Notes under the pieces: generated by a model
Seen by the model: only the letters and a program-made list of their open reading frames with translations
Databases searched by the model: none
Told to the model about the DNA's origin: nothing
Source: Rhodanobacter denitrificans
GTDB lineage: Bacteria > Pseudomonadota > Gammaproteobacteria > Xanthomonadales > Rhodanobacteraceae
Assembly: GCA_003241385.1 (NCBI GenBank)
Contig: QFPO01000022.1
Coordinates: 1-50,290 of the forward strand
Direction: 5' to 3'
DNA length: 50,290 nucleotides
In this document: piece after piece, positions 1-7,996 of the stretch
How the letters are laid out: each line of letters starts with the position of its first letter
Position numbering within the stretch: position 1 is the first letter of the stretch
Program-made: the position numbers and the translations under genes

Positions 1-67
1 GTCGCCCAGGCACGCTGCCCCAACTCGCTGACGCTCAGACACGGGGCAGCTCTTCGGCCTGGTCGAC
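1..67. repeat. Nested inverted repeat (large hairpin)
   Basis: Three tiers of pairing are visible. GTCG (1-4) and CCAGG (6-10) pair with CCTGG (58-62) and CGAC (64-67). GCTGCCCC (14-21) pairs with GGGGCAGC (43-50). CTGA (28-31) pairs with TCAG (35-38) in the loop. No run of T follows, so this is not an ordinary terminator for either strand. It may be a REP-like element or the edge of a structured RNA that continues beyond the window. Confidence 0.5.
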
Positions 68-119
68 CTGCGATGCTCGGCTCGCTTTAGGCGCACCAAT
101 GGCCAACGGCCAGGAGCGA

Positions 120-173
120 GAGCCACGGCAAGAGCTAGAGCCACGGCAAGAGCTAAAGCACGAGCAAGAGCGA
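120..173. repeat. Tandem 18-bp repeat, about 3 copies
   Basis: The unit GAGCCACGGCAAGAGCTA occurs at 120-137 and again, identical, at 138-155. A degenerate third copy (12 of 18 matches) occupies 156-173. The unit length is a multiple of three, so an open frame passes through it, but the product is low-complexity and overlaps the transferase gene antisense. It is likely an intergenic minisatellite. Confidence 0.6.
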
Positions 174-310
174 AGGCGTGCGCGTTCGACGTGGATGAGA
201 GCGGCCGCGGGTCGTTTTTCGCGGATGGACGAAGAACGATGTCTTGCGTGGATCGCGGCGCGGCGACGCCCGAGGATGGGACGCGGCGCGGATGGGCCGG
301 CGGGCGTGGC

Positions 311-2137
311 TCAGGGCGCGAGCGCTTCGTTCGGCTCGACGACCGGTTCGACCGCCAGCGCCTCGTCGAGCAGCGACGGCAGTTCGCCGCGCAGCTGCAG
401 ACGTGCCAGCGCGAGCAGGCCGTCGTATTCGGCCTCGGCCAGCTCGCGGTCGTCCAGATCGATCTGCGAGCGCAGCGTGTCGATCACCGCGAAGTACGGC
501 TCGTCGCGGATGCCGGCGGCGTCGAGCAGCAGCGCCGGCAGCAGCCAGCTGCGCGTATTGAATCGCTGCGGCCGCGGCCGCGCGCTGTCGTAGAGCAGCC
601 ATGGCACGGTCTGCTGCTGCGCGTCGCGCTCGTCGTCGAAGCCGAGCTGGTGGTAGACCGGCGGCAGCGCCGGCAGGTGGTCGCCGTAGAACAGCACCAG
701 GGTCCGGCGTTTGCGTTGCTTGAGCGCGTCGACGAGACGGCCCAGTTCGCGATCGGCATCTTCGAGCAGGTACAGATAGTTGCCGAACCAGTAGCGGCCG
801 CCCTCGTCGAGGCGCTCGGGCATCGACAGCCGCGCCAGCCGCTCGGCGTCCAGGCCCGGGCGCCAGTCGAACGGCCCGTGGTTCTGCATGCTGATCGCGA
901 ACACGAACTGCGGCCGCTCGTCGACGTCGAGCTCGGCCAGGATGCGGTCGGTCAGCGCGGCATCGGACGTGAACAGTCCGACGATGTCGTCCTTCGAGAA
1001 TGCGCCGACGTCGATGAAGCGCTCGAAGCCGAGCGCCGGATAGGCCTTGCTGCGATTCCAGAACGCGGCGGAGTTCGGATGGATCGCCGTGGTCCGGTAG
1101 CCCTGCCGCGCGAGAATCGAGGCCAGGCTCGGCAGATCGTGACGGTGCAGCTCCAGCCACGGGTACTGCAGGCCGCCGAGCGTGTCGAGCGGCACGCCGG
1201 TCAGCACCTCGAACTCGGTGCGGATCGTGCCGCCGCCGAACGTCGGCACGGTCATCTCGCCGGCCTTGGCGCGCTTGCGCAGCCGGTGGTACTCGCGCAG
1301 GAACTGCCCGCTCGGCACGTCGCGCAGGCGTGCCGGGTCGAACAGCGACTCGCTCTGCAGCACGACGATGTCCGGCGCGCCCTCGGCCGGCAGTGCGGCC
1401 AGGCGCGCGCGCAGCGCCGTGCCGTGATCCTGCAGCAGGCTCAGCGCCGCATCGCGGTCGGCGCGCGGCACGTCGCCGCCGCCGAGCTCCCAGTGGTACA
1501 TCAGCAAGGCACCGATCAGGCCGACGTGGGTCGTGCTTTCGGCCAGCGCCCAGGGCTCGAAGCCGAGCCGGCGCGCGTCGAAGACGCGCTTCCACGGTGC
1601 GCTGCCGGCGACCATCGTCACCGTCGCCGCGACGGCCAGGCCGCCGAGCGCGACGCGGCGCCAGCCGGCGAGCCCGGACTGACCGGGCCGGTTCCACAGC
1701 AGCAGCGTGAACAGCACGCCGGCCGCCATCGGCAGCAGATGCCGCATCTCGAACGACACGTAGTGTCCGAACAGTTCCAGCGCGGGGCCCGGCTCGCGCA
1801 GGAAGCGCAGGTCCGCCGGCAGCAGCGGCGTCTGCAGGTGATGCAGCTTGGCGGCATTGGCCGCGTAGAGCCCGGCGACCGCGAGCAGCGTCAGCCAGCA
1901 CGCCAGCGCGAGCCGCCGCGTCAGCGCCCACAGCGCCAGCAGCAGGCTCAGCGCCGGCAGCGTATTGATCGCGACCAGCCCGAAGCCGCCGCCGGCACGC
2001 GCGGCCGGCGCCGCGAAGGCCGGGTCGAGCCGGTCGACCATGACCATCAGCAGCGCGACGCAGATCAGCAGGCCCAGCACCATGCGCAGCGGCAGGCGCC
2101 CGACCGGCGATTGACGGATGGTCTGGATCAGCTTCAT
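311..2137 (-). CDS. LTA synthase/MdoB-like sulfatase-fold phosphoglycerol transferase
   Basis: The 608-residue product has an N-terminal membrane part (about five hydrophobic segments in residues 1-190) followed by an extracytoplasmic sulfatase-fold domain. In the catalytic part I see QSESLFDP near residue 264, GGGTIRTEFEVL near 302, which holds the expected nucleophilic Thr, and FYGDHLP near 486, a metal-binding Asp-His pair. Family members transfer phosphoglycerol or phosphoethanolamine from phospholipid to glycans or lipids outside the inner membrane. The acceptor here is unknown; Gram-negative relatives modify periplasmic glucans or lipid A-like targets. I chose the ATG at 2137 because MKLIQTIR leads straight into the first membrane segment, while the longer frame adds 37 unlikely residues. 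It is divergent from glnE and appears to be a single-gene unit. Confidence 0.8.
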   Translation of the reverse strand: MKLIQTIRQSPVGRLPLRMVLGLLICVALLMVMVDRLDPAFAAPAARAGGGFGLVAINTLPALSLLLALWALTRRLALACWLTLLAVAGLYAANAAKLHHLQTPLLPADLRFLREPGPALELFGHYVSFEMRHLLPMAAGVLFTLLLWNRPGQSGLAGWRRVALGGLAVAATVTMVAGSAPWKRVFDARRLGFEPWALAESTTHVGLIGALLMYHWELGGGDVPRADRDAALSLLQDHGTALRARLAALPAEGAPDIVVLQSESLFDPARLRDVPSGQFLREYHRLRKRAKAGEMTVPTFGGGTIRTEFEVLTGVPLDTLGGLQYPWLELHRHDLPSLASILARQGYRTTAIHPNSAAFWNRSKAYPALGFERFIDVGAFSKDDIVGLFTSDAALTDRILAELDVDERPQFVFAISMQNHGPFDWRPGLDAERLARLSMPERLDEGGRYWFGNYLYLLEDADRELGRLVDALKQRKRRTLVLFYGDHLPALPPVYHQLGFDDERDAQQQTVPWLLYDSARPRPQRFNTRSWLLPALLLDAAGIRDEPYFAVIDTLRSQIDLDDRELAEAEYDGLLALARLQLRGELPSLLDEALAVEPVVEPNEALAP

Positions 2138-2225
2138 GACAGGGGCGTGACAATGCCATGAACGGCTGAGGCGCGCATGAATTGTCGTGTCCGTCCAGCC
2201 CGGGCGCCGGCTGCGCGCGATCGCG

Positions 2226-2231
2226 GATAAT
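2226..2231 (+). promoter_or_regulatory. Possible glnE -10 box giving a leaderless mRNA
   Basis: GATAAT matches the TATAAT consensus at 5 of 6 positions and ends 6 bases before the glnE ATG, which would put the transcript start at or next to the start codon. No good -35 hexamer is seen at 16-18 bases upstream, so this is weak as a promoter call. Confidence 0.3.
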
Positions 2232-2237
2232 CGCGTG

Positions 2238-5120
2238 ATGTCCGACACCTACCGACGTCCCGTGTTGCCGGCCGCGCTGGCCGCCCTGCTCGACCAGCGC
2301 CTGTCGCGCCTCGAGGCCGCCTGCCGCGAGGCCCAGATTCCGTTCTACGACGACGCCGGCGTCGACACGCATCTGCGCCAGGTGCTGCTGGTCAGCGACT
2401 TCGCCTACGAGACCTTGCTGCGCGCCCCGATCCTGCTCGGACCCGAGCTGGTGCGCCTGATGGGCGACCCGCGTCACGCCGACGCGCGCGCCGGCCATCT
2501 GGCCGCGATCGACGACGAGGCGGCACTGCGCGCCGAGCTGCGGCGCTTCCGCAAGCGCGAGGCGATCCGCCTGATCTGGCGCGACGTCAACGGGCTCGAC
2601 CCGGTCGAGTCGACGCTGGCCGGCGCCAGCGTGTTGGCCGAATGCTGCCTCGAAGCGGCATTGCGGCATGCCGAGCGCCAGCTCGCGGTGCGCCACGGCC
2701 ACGTCCGCTCGGCCGACGGCGAGGTGCAGCGCCTGGTCGTGTTCGGACTCGGCAAGCTCGGCGGCAGCGAGCTCAACTTCTCGTCGGACATCGATCTGAT
2801 CCTGGCCTATCCGGAGGGCGGCAGCAGCGACGGCGCACGGTCGCTCGACGCGGAGACCTGGTTCACGCGGCTCGGCCAGCAGGTCGTGTCGCTGCTGGCC
2901 GAGCACACCGTCGACGGCTACGTCTACCGCGTCGACCTGCGGCTGCGCCCGTTCGGCAGCGTCGGGCGCGTCGCGCTGTCGTTCGCGGCGATGGAGCAGT
3001 ACTACCAGCGCGAGGGACGCGACTGGGAGCGCTACGCGTGGATCAAGGGGCGCCCGGTCGCGGGCGATCTGGCTGCCGGGCAGCGCCTGATCGAGGTGCT
3101 GCGACCGTTCGTGTTCCGGCGCTACTTCGACTACACCGCGTTCGCCGGCCTGCGCGAGATGAAGACGCTGATCGACGCGGAGGTCGCGCGCAAGGATCTG
3201 GCGACCAATCTCAAGCTCGGGCCCGGCGGGATCCGCGAGATCGAATTCATCGTGCAGCTGATGCAGATGATCCGCGGCGGCCGCGAGCCGGCGCTGCGCG
3301 TGCGCGGCCTGCTGCCGGCGCTGTCGGCCTGCGAGCAGCTCGGCGTGATTCCCGCGCAGCGTGCGCGCCGCCTGCGCGAGGCGTACCGGTTCCTGCGGCG
3401 CGTCGAGAACCGCGTGCAGATGTTCGCCGACCAGCAGGTCCACGACGTGCCGGTCGAGGACGAGGCGCGGCTGCGCCTGGCGCTCGGGCTCGGTCATCCG
3501 GACTGGGCGGCGTTCAAGGCCGAGCTGGACCGGCAGCGCGCGGTGGTCGCCGAGGAGTTCGACGCGGTCATGGCACCGGCGCGGCGCGCACCGCAGGCGT
3601 CGGTCGCGGCCGGCTGGACTGCGGTCTGGCAGGATTTCGTCGAGCACGGCGTACGCGCGCAGGTGCTCGCCGAGGCCGGCTTCGATCCACCCGAGGCGCC
3701 GGCTGCGGCGCTCGAGACGCTGCTGGCCAGCCCCGCGCTGCGCGCCGCCTCGGCGCGTGCCCGCGCGCGGCTGGACCGTGTCGTGCCGGCGCTGTTCGCC
3801 GCCGCGGCCGAAACGCAGGCGCCGTCGCCGTGCCTGGTCCGCCTGCTCGGCCTGGTGCACGCGGTGGCGCGCCGCTCGGCCTATCTGACCCTGCTCGACG
3901 AGCAGCCCGGTGCGCTGAAGCGGGTCACGCGCGTGTTCGCGGCCAGCGCGTTTCTGGCCGACCGCGTGACCGCCCATCCGCTGCTGCTCGACGAGCTGTT
4001 CGACGACCGTCACGACGCGGCCGTGCCGGACCGCGACGCGGTCGAGGCCGAGATCGGACGGCGCCTGGCGGCGCTGGCCGACACCGACGCCGAAGCCGAG
4101 ATCGAAGTGATCCAGGACCAGCGGCTGGCCGCCGCGTTCCGGATCGGCCTGGACCTCCTCGCCGGGCGTCTGGAGGCCGTCGCCACGGCGCGGGCGCTGG
4201 CCGGCGTCGCCGAGGCGGTGCTCGCCGGCGTGCTGCGACTGGCCGAGCGTGATCTGGCCGCCCAGCACGGCCGCCTGCCCGACCGCACCGACGAGTCGTC
4301 GGGCCTGACGATCCTCGGCTACGGCAGTCTCGGCGGCAGCGAGCTCGGCTTCGGTTCCGACCTCGATCTGGTGTTCCTCTACGACGGCGCCTGCGCGCAG
4401 GCCGAGTCGATCGGTCCGCGTCCGCTCGAAGGCACGCGCTACTACGCGCGCCTGGCCCAGCGTGTCGTGCACTACCTGACCACGCTGACACGCTCGGGAC
4501 GCCTCTACGAAGTGGACGTGCGCCTGCGCCCGGACGGCGGCAAGGGTCTGCTGGTGTCGAGCCTGGACGCCTACATGGCCTATCAGCGCGAACGCGCCTG
4601 GACCTGGGAGCATCAGGCCCTGGTGCGCGCGCGCCCGGTCGCCGGCGACGTCGCGCTCGGGCGACGCTTCACCGAGTTCCGCCAGGACGTGCTCGCGGTG
4701 CCGGTCGACGTACCGCGTCTGCACGAGCAGATCGCCGACATGCGCCGGCGCTGGCGCATCGAGCGCGACCGTTCGGACGCCGCGCAGTTCGATCTCAAGC
4801 AGGGTCGCGGCGCACTGGTCGATCTGGAGTTCCTGTTGCAGGGCATCGTGCTCGAGCACGCGGCCCAGGCGCCGGCTCTGCTGGCCTCGAGCAACAGCGC
4901 CGACCTGATCGCCGCCGCCGAGCGCGCCGGACTGCTGTCGGCCGGCCAGGCGCAGGCGCTGTCCGCCGCGCATGCGGCGCTGCTCGGGCGATCGCTGTCG
5001 TGCACGCTCGATGCGCGTTCGCGCGTGATCCGCCGCGACCCGGACATCGAGCGGCATGCCGACCAGGTCAGCGCCGTCGCGGCCGCACTGGACTTCGATT
5101 TCGCGACGCCGGCCCGTTAG
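2238..5120 (+). CDS. glnE: Bifunctional glutamine synthetase adenylyltransferase/adenylyl-removing enzyme
   Basis: GlnE attaches AMP to, and removes it from, a tyrosine on each GlnA subunit, controlled by PII and glutamine. The product is 960 residues (E. coli GlnE has 946). It shows the duplicated nucleotidyltransferase layout: GLGKLGGSELN with a following SDIDL at about 170-188 (deadenylylase half) and GYGSLGGSELG with SDLDLVF at about 694-712 (adenylylase half). Both substrates are encoded in this window: glnA with its target tyrosine, and a PII protein. The ATG at 2238 is preferred over a GTG 51 bases upstream because the MSDTYRRP start matches family length. No Shine-Dalgarno precedes it, and a GATAAT box ends 6 bases before it, so the message may be leaderless. 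The next gene is convergent. Confidence 0.95.
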   Translation: MSDTYRRPVLPAALAALLDQRLSRLEAACREAQIPFYDDAGVDTHLRQVLLVSDFAYETLLRAPILLGPELVRLMGDPRHADARAGHLAAIDDEAALRAELRRFRKREAIRLIWRDVNGLDPVESTLAGASVLAECCLEAALRHAERQLAVRHGHVRSADGEVQRLVVFGLGKLGGSELNFSSDIDLILAYPEGGSSDGARSLDAETWFTRLGQQVVSLLAEHTVDGYVYRVDLRLRPFGSVGRVALSFAAMEQYYQREGRDWERYAWIKGRPVAGDLAAGQRLIEVLRPFVFRRYFDYTAFAGLREMKTLIDAEVARKDLATNLKLGPGGIREIEFIVQLMQMIRGGREPALRVRGLLPALSACEQLGVIPAQRARRLREAYRFLRRVENRVQMFADQQVHDVPVEDEARLRLALGLGHPDWAAFKAELDRQRAVVAEEFDAVMAPARRAPQASVAAGWTAVWQDFVEHGVRAQVLAEAGFDPPEAPAAALETLLASPALRAASARARARLDRVVPALFAAAAETQAPSPCLVRLLGLVHAVARRSAYLTLLDEQPGALKRVTRVFAASAFLADRVTAHPLLLDELFDDRHDAAVPDRDAVEAEIGRRLAALADTDAEAEIEVIQDQRLAAAFRIGLDLLAGRLEAVATARALAGVAEAVLAGVLRLAERDLAAQHGRLPDRTDESSGLTILGYGSLGGSELGFGSDLDLVFLYDGACAQAESIGPRPLEGTRYYARLAQRVVHYLTTLTRSGRLYEVDVRLRPDGGKGLLVSSLDAYMAYQRERAWTWEHQALVRARPVAGDVALGRRFTEFRQDVLAVPVDVPRLHEQIADMRRRWRIERDRSDAAQFDLKQGRGALVDLEFLLQGIVLEHAAQAPALLASSNSADLIAAAERAGLLSAGQAQALSAAHAALLGRSLSCTLDARSRVIRRDPDIERHADQVSAVAAALDFDFATPAR

Positions 5121-5185
5121 ACCCGGCCCGACCCGGCCGGCGCTCGCCGCGGCGCGTGGCGCGGCGCTGGACGCGCCGCGTCCGC

Positions 5186-5818
5186 TCAGAAATCGGCCAG
5201 CGCGTGCCGGATGCCGGCCGCGAGCGCACGGTCCGGCGTCGCCTCGTGGCGCGTCAGCGGCAGTTCCATCAGCAGCCGGGTCGCCTGGTCGTAGGCCTCG
5301 CCGCGGACGTACTGCGCGACCTGCCCGGCGTGCTCGCCGAGCACCAGCAGTGCGAGCTGGCGCAGCGACGGCTGCGCGGTGGCGACGGTGCCCTGCAGGG
5401 CCGCGACCGCTTCGTTGCGCGCCTGCAGCGAGCGGATCGGATAGTGGATCGACGCCCACGGCCACCAGGCCGGACGGCGCACGCGGTGCAGGTGGTCGCG
5501 GCGCACCAGGCCGTCGAGCAGCTCGCGCGCGAGCGGCGCCATGCGCGTGGCCAGCAGATCGATCGCGGCCGAGACGCGCAGGCCGTGGCTCGGCGTTCCG
5601 ATCACGCGCAGCGCCTGGCTCAGCAGCGGGTGACTGACCGGCAGCGAGGACTTCAGCGCGACGTGATCGGCCTCGTAACGCAGCCGCTGCTGCTCGGCCA
5701 GATCGAACAGCAGCGCGGCGGCCGCGAGCACGTCCGGATCGATGTGCGCGCGCACCGGGGTCAGCACGCCGCTGGCCGGCTCCAGTACCAGCAGTATCGA
5801 TTGTTCGGCGATCAGCAC
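5186..5818 (-). CDS. GPP34 (GOLPH3/Vps74-like) family protein
   Basis: This 210-residue soluble protein looks like a bacterial GPP34-domain protein, by motif reading rather than a database match. It opens with the pattern (M)LIAEQSILLVLE-SGVL and then ALLFDLAEQQRLRY, like the family's N-terminal EELLLL and LA-ELALRGRI segments. Further on are a GLVRRDHLHR helix, a YPIRS-ARNEAVAAL stretch and a SLRQLALLVLGEHAG helix, in family order. Eukaryotic members bind PI4P and retain Golgi glycosyltransferases; the role of bacterial ones is largely unknown, and membrane association is only inferred. The start is GTG at 5818, with AAGGA 9 bases upstream. It is convergent with glnE and lies 112 bases downstream of the serine-hydrolase gene on the same strand. 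No metabolic partner is evident. Confidence 0.6.
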   Translation of the reverse strand: MLIAEQSILLVLEPASGVLTPVRAHIDPDVLAAAALLFDLAEQQRLRYEADHVALKSSLPVSHPLLSQALRVIGTPSHGLRVSAAIDLLATRMAPLARELLDGLVRRDHLHRVRRPAWWPWASIHYPIRSLQARNEAVAALQGTVATAQPSLRQLALLVLGEHAGQVAQYVRGEAYDQATRLLMELPLTRHEATPDRALAAGIRHALADF

Positions 5819-5930
5819 GATCGGTCGTCCTTGCGTCCCGGGCGAGGCGCTGCGGCCCGGGACCGATCATCACGCAGCGGCCGGCGCCCGTACAGTCCGT
5901 CGATGTCGAAAAATGTCTCGCGCCGCCCGC

Positions 5931-7229
5931 TCAGTTGGCGCGCCGGGTCGGCACGCCGGCGGTCGTCGCGGACGGTTCGATGCCGGCCCAGTCGACGGAC
6001 GGCAGGCCGAGGTATCGGTCCATGACCATCGGCAGCAGGCCCGACGGCAGCGGCGATTCGCTGTTCCAGAGCATCACGATGCCGAACCGGTACTTGGGCA
6101 GGAAGCCGACCATGCCGCGATAGCCCTGCACCGCACCGGCATGGAATACCATCGTCTCGCCGGCGTAGTCGAAGATGCGCCAGCCCAGGCCGTAGTGCGC
6201 CGCGAGCAGGCGCCCGCGCCGCCACGGCGTGGTGGTCTGCTCGTGCGCGGTCGGAATCTGCGGGCTGTGCATCTGATCGAGGATCGGCAGCGGCAGCACG
6301 CCGGGACGTCCGCCCATCTGCGCGATCAGCCATTCCTCCATGTCGCGGATGCTGGCGTTGACGCCGGCGGCCGGTGCGATCCGGTAGTAGTTCTCCTTGG
6401 GCTGGAACGACTGGAAGCGATCGCCGATCCGGCGGTGCGGGCGTGCCCACGACGCCGAGTTCTCGAGTCCGTCGCGCCCGTAGGTCGCGGTCGTCATGCC
6501 GAGCGGATGGAACAGGCGCTTCTCGACCTGGTGGTAGAAGAAGTCGCCGGTCGCCGCGTAGGTGACGTCGCCGATCAGGCTGAAGGAGATGTTCTGGTAG
6601 CCGTAGCAGGCGCCGACCGAACACACCAGCGGAACCTCCTTGAGCCGCTCGACCAGCAGCGGATACGGCTCGTCGGCTTCGAGCAGGCGGTCGTAGGTAT
6701 TGCTCGGCAGGCCGACGCGCTGGCTCAGGATGTCGCGGACGGTCAGGCGCTGGCTGCCTTCGATGTCGGCGAGCGTGAACGTCGGCAGCAGCTCGGCGAT
6801 GCGCGTATCCCAGCGCAGCCGGTCCTCGCCGACGACCAGCGCGGCCAGCGCGCTCGCGAAACCTTTCGACAGCGAGGCGAGCCGGAACACCGTCGTCGCG
6901 GTGACCGGCGTCTGCGTACTCCAGTCGGCATAGCCGGCGACGCGCTCGAGCACGACGGTATCGTCCTTGACGATCGCGACGGCGAGACCGGCGACCTGAC
7001 CGCTGGTCTCGACCGCATCGAGCCAGCGGCCCGCATCGGCGACCACCGCGGCGGTGTCGACCGCGACCGCGTGCGGATCGACGCGCGGCACGATCAGCGG
7101 CAATGCGACGGCCGGCGCGGCCTTGCGCGCGGCCTTCTTCTTTGAGGCGCCGACCACATCGGTCGCGGCGGTCGTCCCGACCAGCACGGTGCACAGAAAA
7201 ACCAGCAGATTTCGGGTGGTACGACTCAA
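5931..7229 (-). CDS. Secreted serine hydrolase of the class C beta-lactamase fold
   Basis: The 432-residue product belongs to the beta-lactamase/D-Ala-D-Ala carboxypeptidase-like (AmpC/EstB) superfamily. The catalytic SxxK motif is S119-L-S-K122 and the second motif is Y211-Q-N213. A FHAG segment near the C-terminus is a plausible third motif. The N-terminus has an uncleaved-looking or Sec signal (residues about 8-27) followed by a Lys/Ala-rich linker. The start codon is TTG at 7229, supported by GGAGG six bases upstream. Such enzymes may be beta-lactamases, esterases or peptidases, and the sequence does not decide which. It is divergent from lemA with about 100 bases between the starts. I would not call it a resistance gene without activity data. 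Confidence 0.8.
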   Translation of the reverse strand: MSRTTRNLLVFLCTVLVGTTAATDVVGASKKKAARKAAPAVALPLIVPRVDPHAVAVDTAAVVADAGRWLDAVETSGQVAGLAVAIVKDDTVVLERVAGYADWSTQTPVTATTVFRLASLSKGFASALAALVVGEDRLRWDTRIAELLPTFTLADIEGSQRLTVRDILSQRVGLPSNTYDRLLEADEPYPLLVERLKEVPLVCSVGACYGYQNISFSLIGDVTYAATGDFFYHQVEKRLFHPLGMTTATYGRDGLENSASWARPHRRIGDRFQSFQPKENYYRIAPAAGVNASIRDMEEWLIAQMGGRPGVLPLPILDQMHSPQIPTAHEQTTTPWRRGRLLAAHYGLGWRIFDYAGETMVFHAGAVQGYRGMVGFLPKYRFGIVMLWNSESPLPSGLLPMVMDRYLGLPSVDWAGIEPSATTAGVPTRRAN

Positions 7230-7329
7230 CTCGAGCCTCCGGGGACGTCGGCTTCATCATGCTATTCTGCGGCCGGCAGCGGTTCAACCCGGTGCCGACG
7301 TCAACCATCCAGCACGGGGATATCGTCCG

Positions 7330-7917
7330 ATGGGTTCGATCGTTTTCCTGGTCATCGTCGCCGCGGTCGCGTTCTGGGCGATCGGCCTCTACAACGGCCT
7401 GGTCACGGCCCGCAACGCGTACAAGAACGCGTTCGCGCAGATCGACGTGCAGCTGACCCGGCGCTACGACCTGATTCCGAACCTGGTCGAGACCGCTAAG
7501 GGCTACATGAAGCACGAGCGCGAGACGCTCGAAGCGGTGATCCAGGCGCGCAACTCGGCCGTATCGGGCCTGTCGGCCGCCAAGGCCAATCCCGGCGACG
7601 CCGCGGCGATGCAGCAGCTGGCGCAGTCCGAAGGCGCGCTCGGCGCGACGCTCGGACGCCTGTTCGCGCTGGCCGAGGCCTATCCGGATCTGAAGGCCAA
7701 CCAGAACATGATGCAGCTCTCCGAGGAGCTGACCTCGACCGAGAACAAGGTCGCGTTCGCGCGCCAGGCGTTCAACGATTCGGTGATGAACTACAACAAT
7801 CAGCGCGAAGTGTTCCCGAACTCGCTGATCGCCGGCATGTTCAATTTCCAGCCGGCCGAGCTGCTGCAGATCGAGGCGGCCGAGAAGCGCGAGCCGGTCA
7901 AGGTGTCGTTCACCTGA
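7330..7917 (+). CDS. lemA: LemA family membrane protein
   Basis: The 195-residue product starts with one membrane helix (residues about 3-22, IVFLVIVAAVAFWAIGL) followed by the LemA core: NGLVTARN, then QIDVQLTRRYDLIPNLVET and the long helices through NQNMMQLSEELTSTENK. LemA proteins expose an N-terminal segment outside and a helical bundle inside; their precise role is unsettled. The gene is followed after 79 bases by an M48 metalloprotease on the same strand, a pairing repeatedly seen in bacteria, so the two probably act together at the inner membrane. The ATG at 7330 is chosen because it places the helix at the N-terminus. A TATTCT box at 7263-7268 could be its -10 element. Confidence 0.9.
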   Translation: MGSIVFLVIVAAVAFWAIGLYNGLVTARNAYKNAFAQIDVQLTRRYDLIPNLVETAKGYMKHERETLEAVIQARNSAVSGLSAAKANPGDAAAMQQLAQSEGALGATLGRLFALAEAYPDLKANQNMMQLSEELTSTENKVAFARQAFNDSVMNYNNQREVFPNSLIAGMFNFQPAELLQIEAAEKREPVKVSFT

Positions 7918-7996
7918 TCGATCGCTCGAGGTCCTGACGCCGCCGGCGACGGCGCGCGCTCGGGCCTCGGCGCCGGAGCCGGAGGACTCGCGCGGC

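Larger units (their letters stand above)
1..310. other. Non-coding flank with inverted and tandem repeats
   Basis: No convincing gene lies here. The stretch follows the stop codon of the leftward transferase gene and reaches the window edge. It holds a nested inverted repeat (1-67), a tandem 18-bp repeat (120-173) and no clear U-tract terminator for the transferase gene. A short open frame running rightward through the repeat encodes only Glu/Arg/Gln-rich repeats and then runs antisense into the transferase gene, so I do not call it. Confidence 0.6.

Noticed and set aside
99..593. Repeat-encoded Glu/Arg-rich open frame
   Set aside because: It arises from the 18-bp repeat and continues antisense into the transferase gene.
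153..5873. A 1906-codon minus-strand open frame
   Set aside because: Runs out of frame through the transferase gene and antisense to glnE; no recognisable domain.
5931..7229. Calling this an antibiotic-resistance beta-lactamase
   Set aside because: SxxK and YxN motifs are shared with esterases and peptidases; sequence alone does not show lactamase activity.
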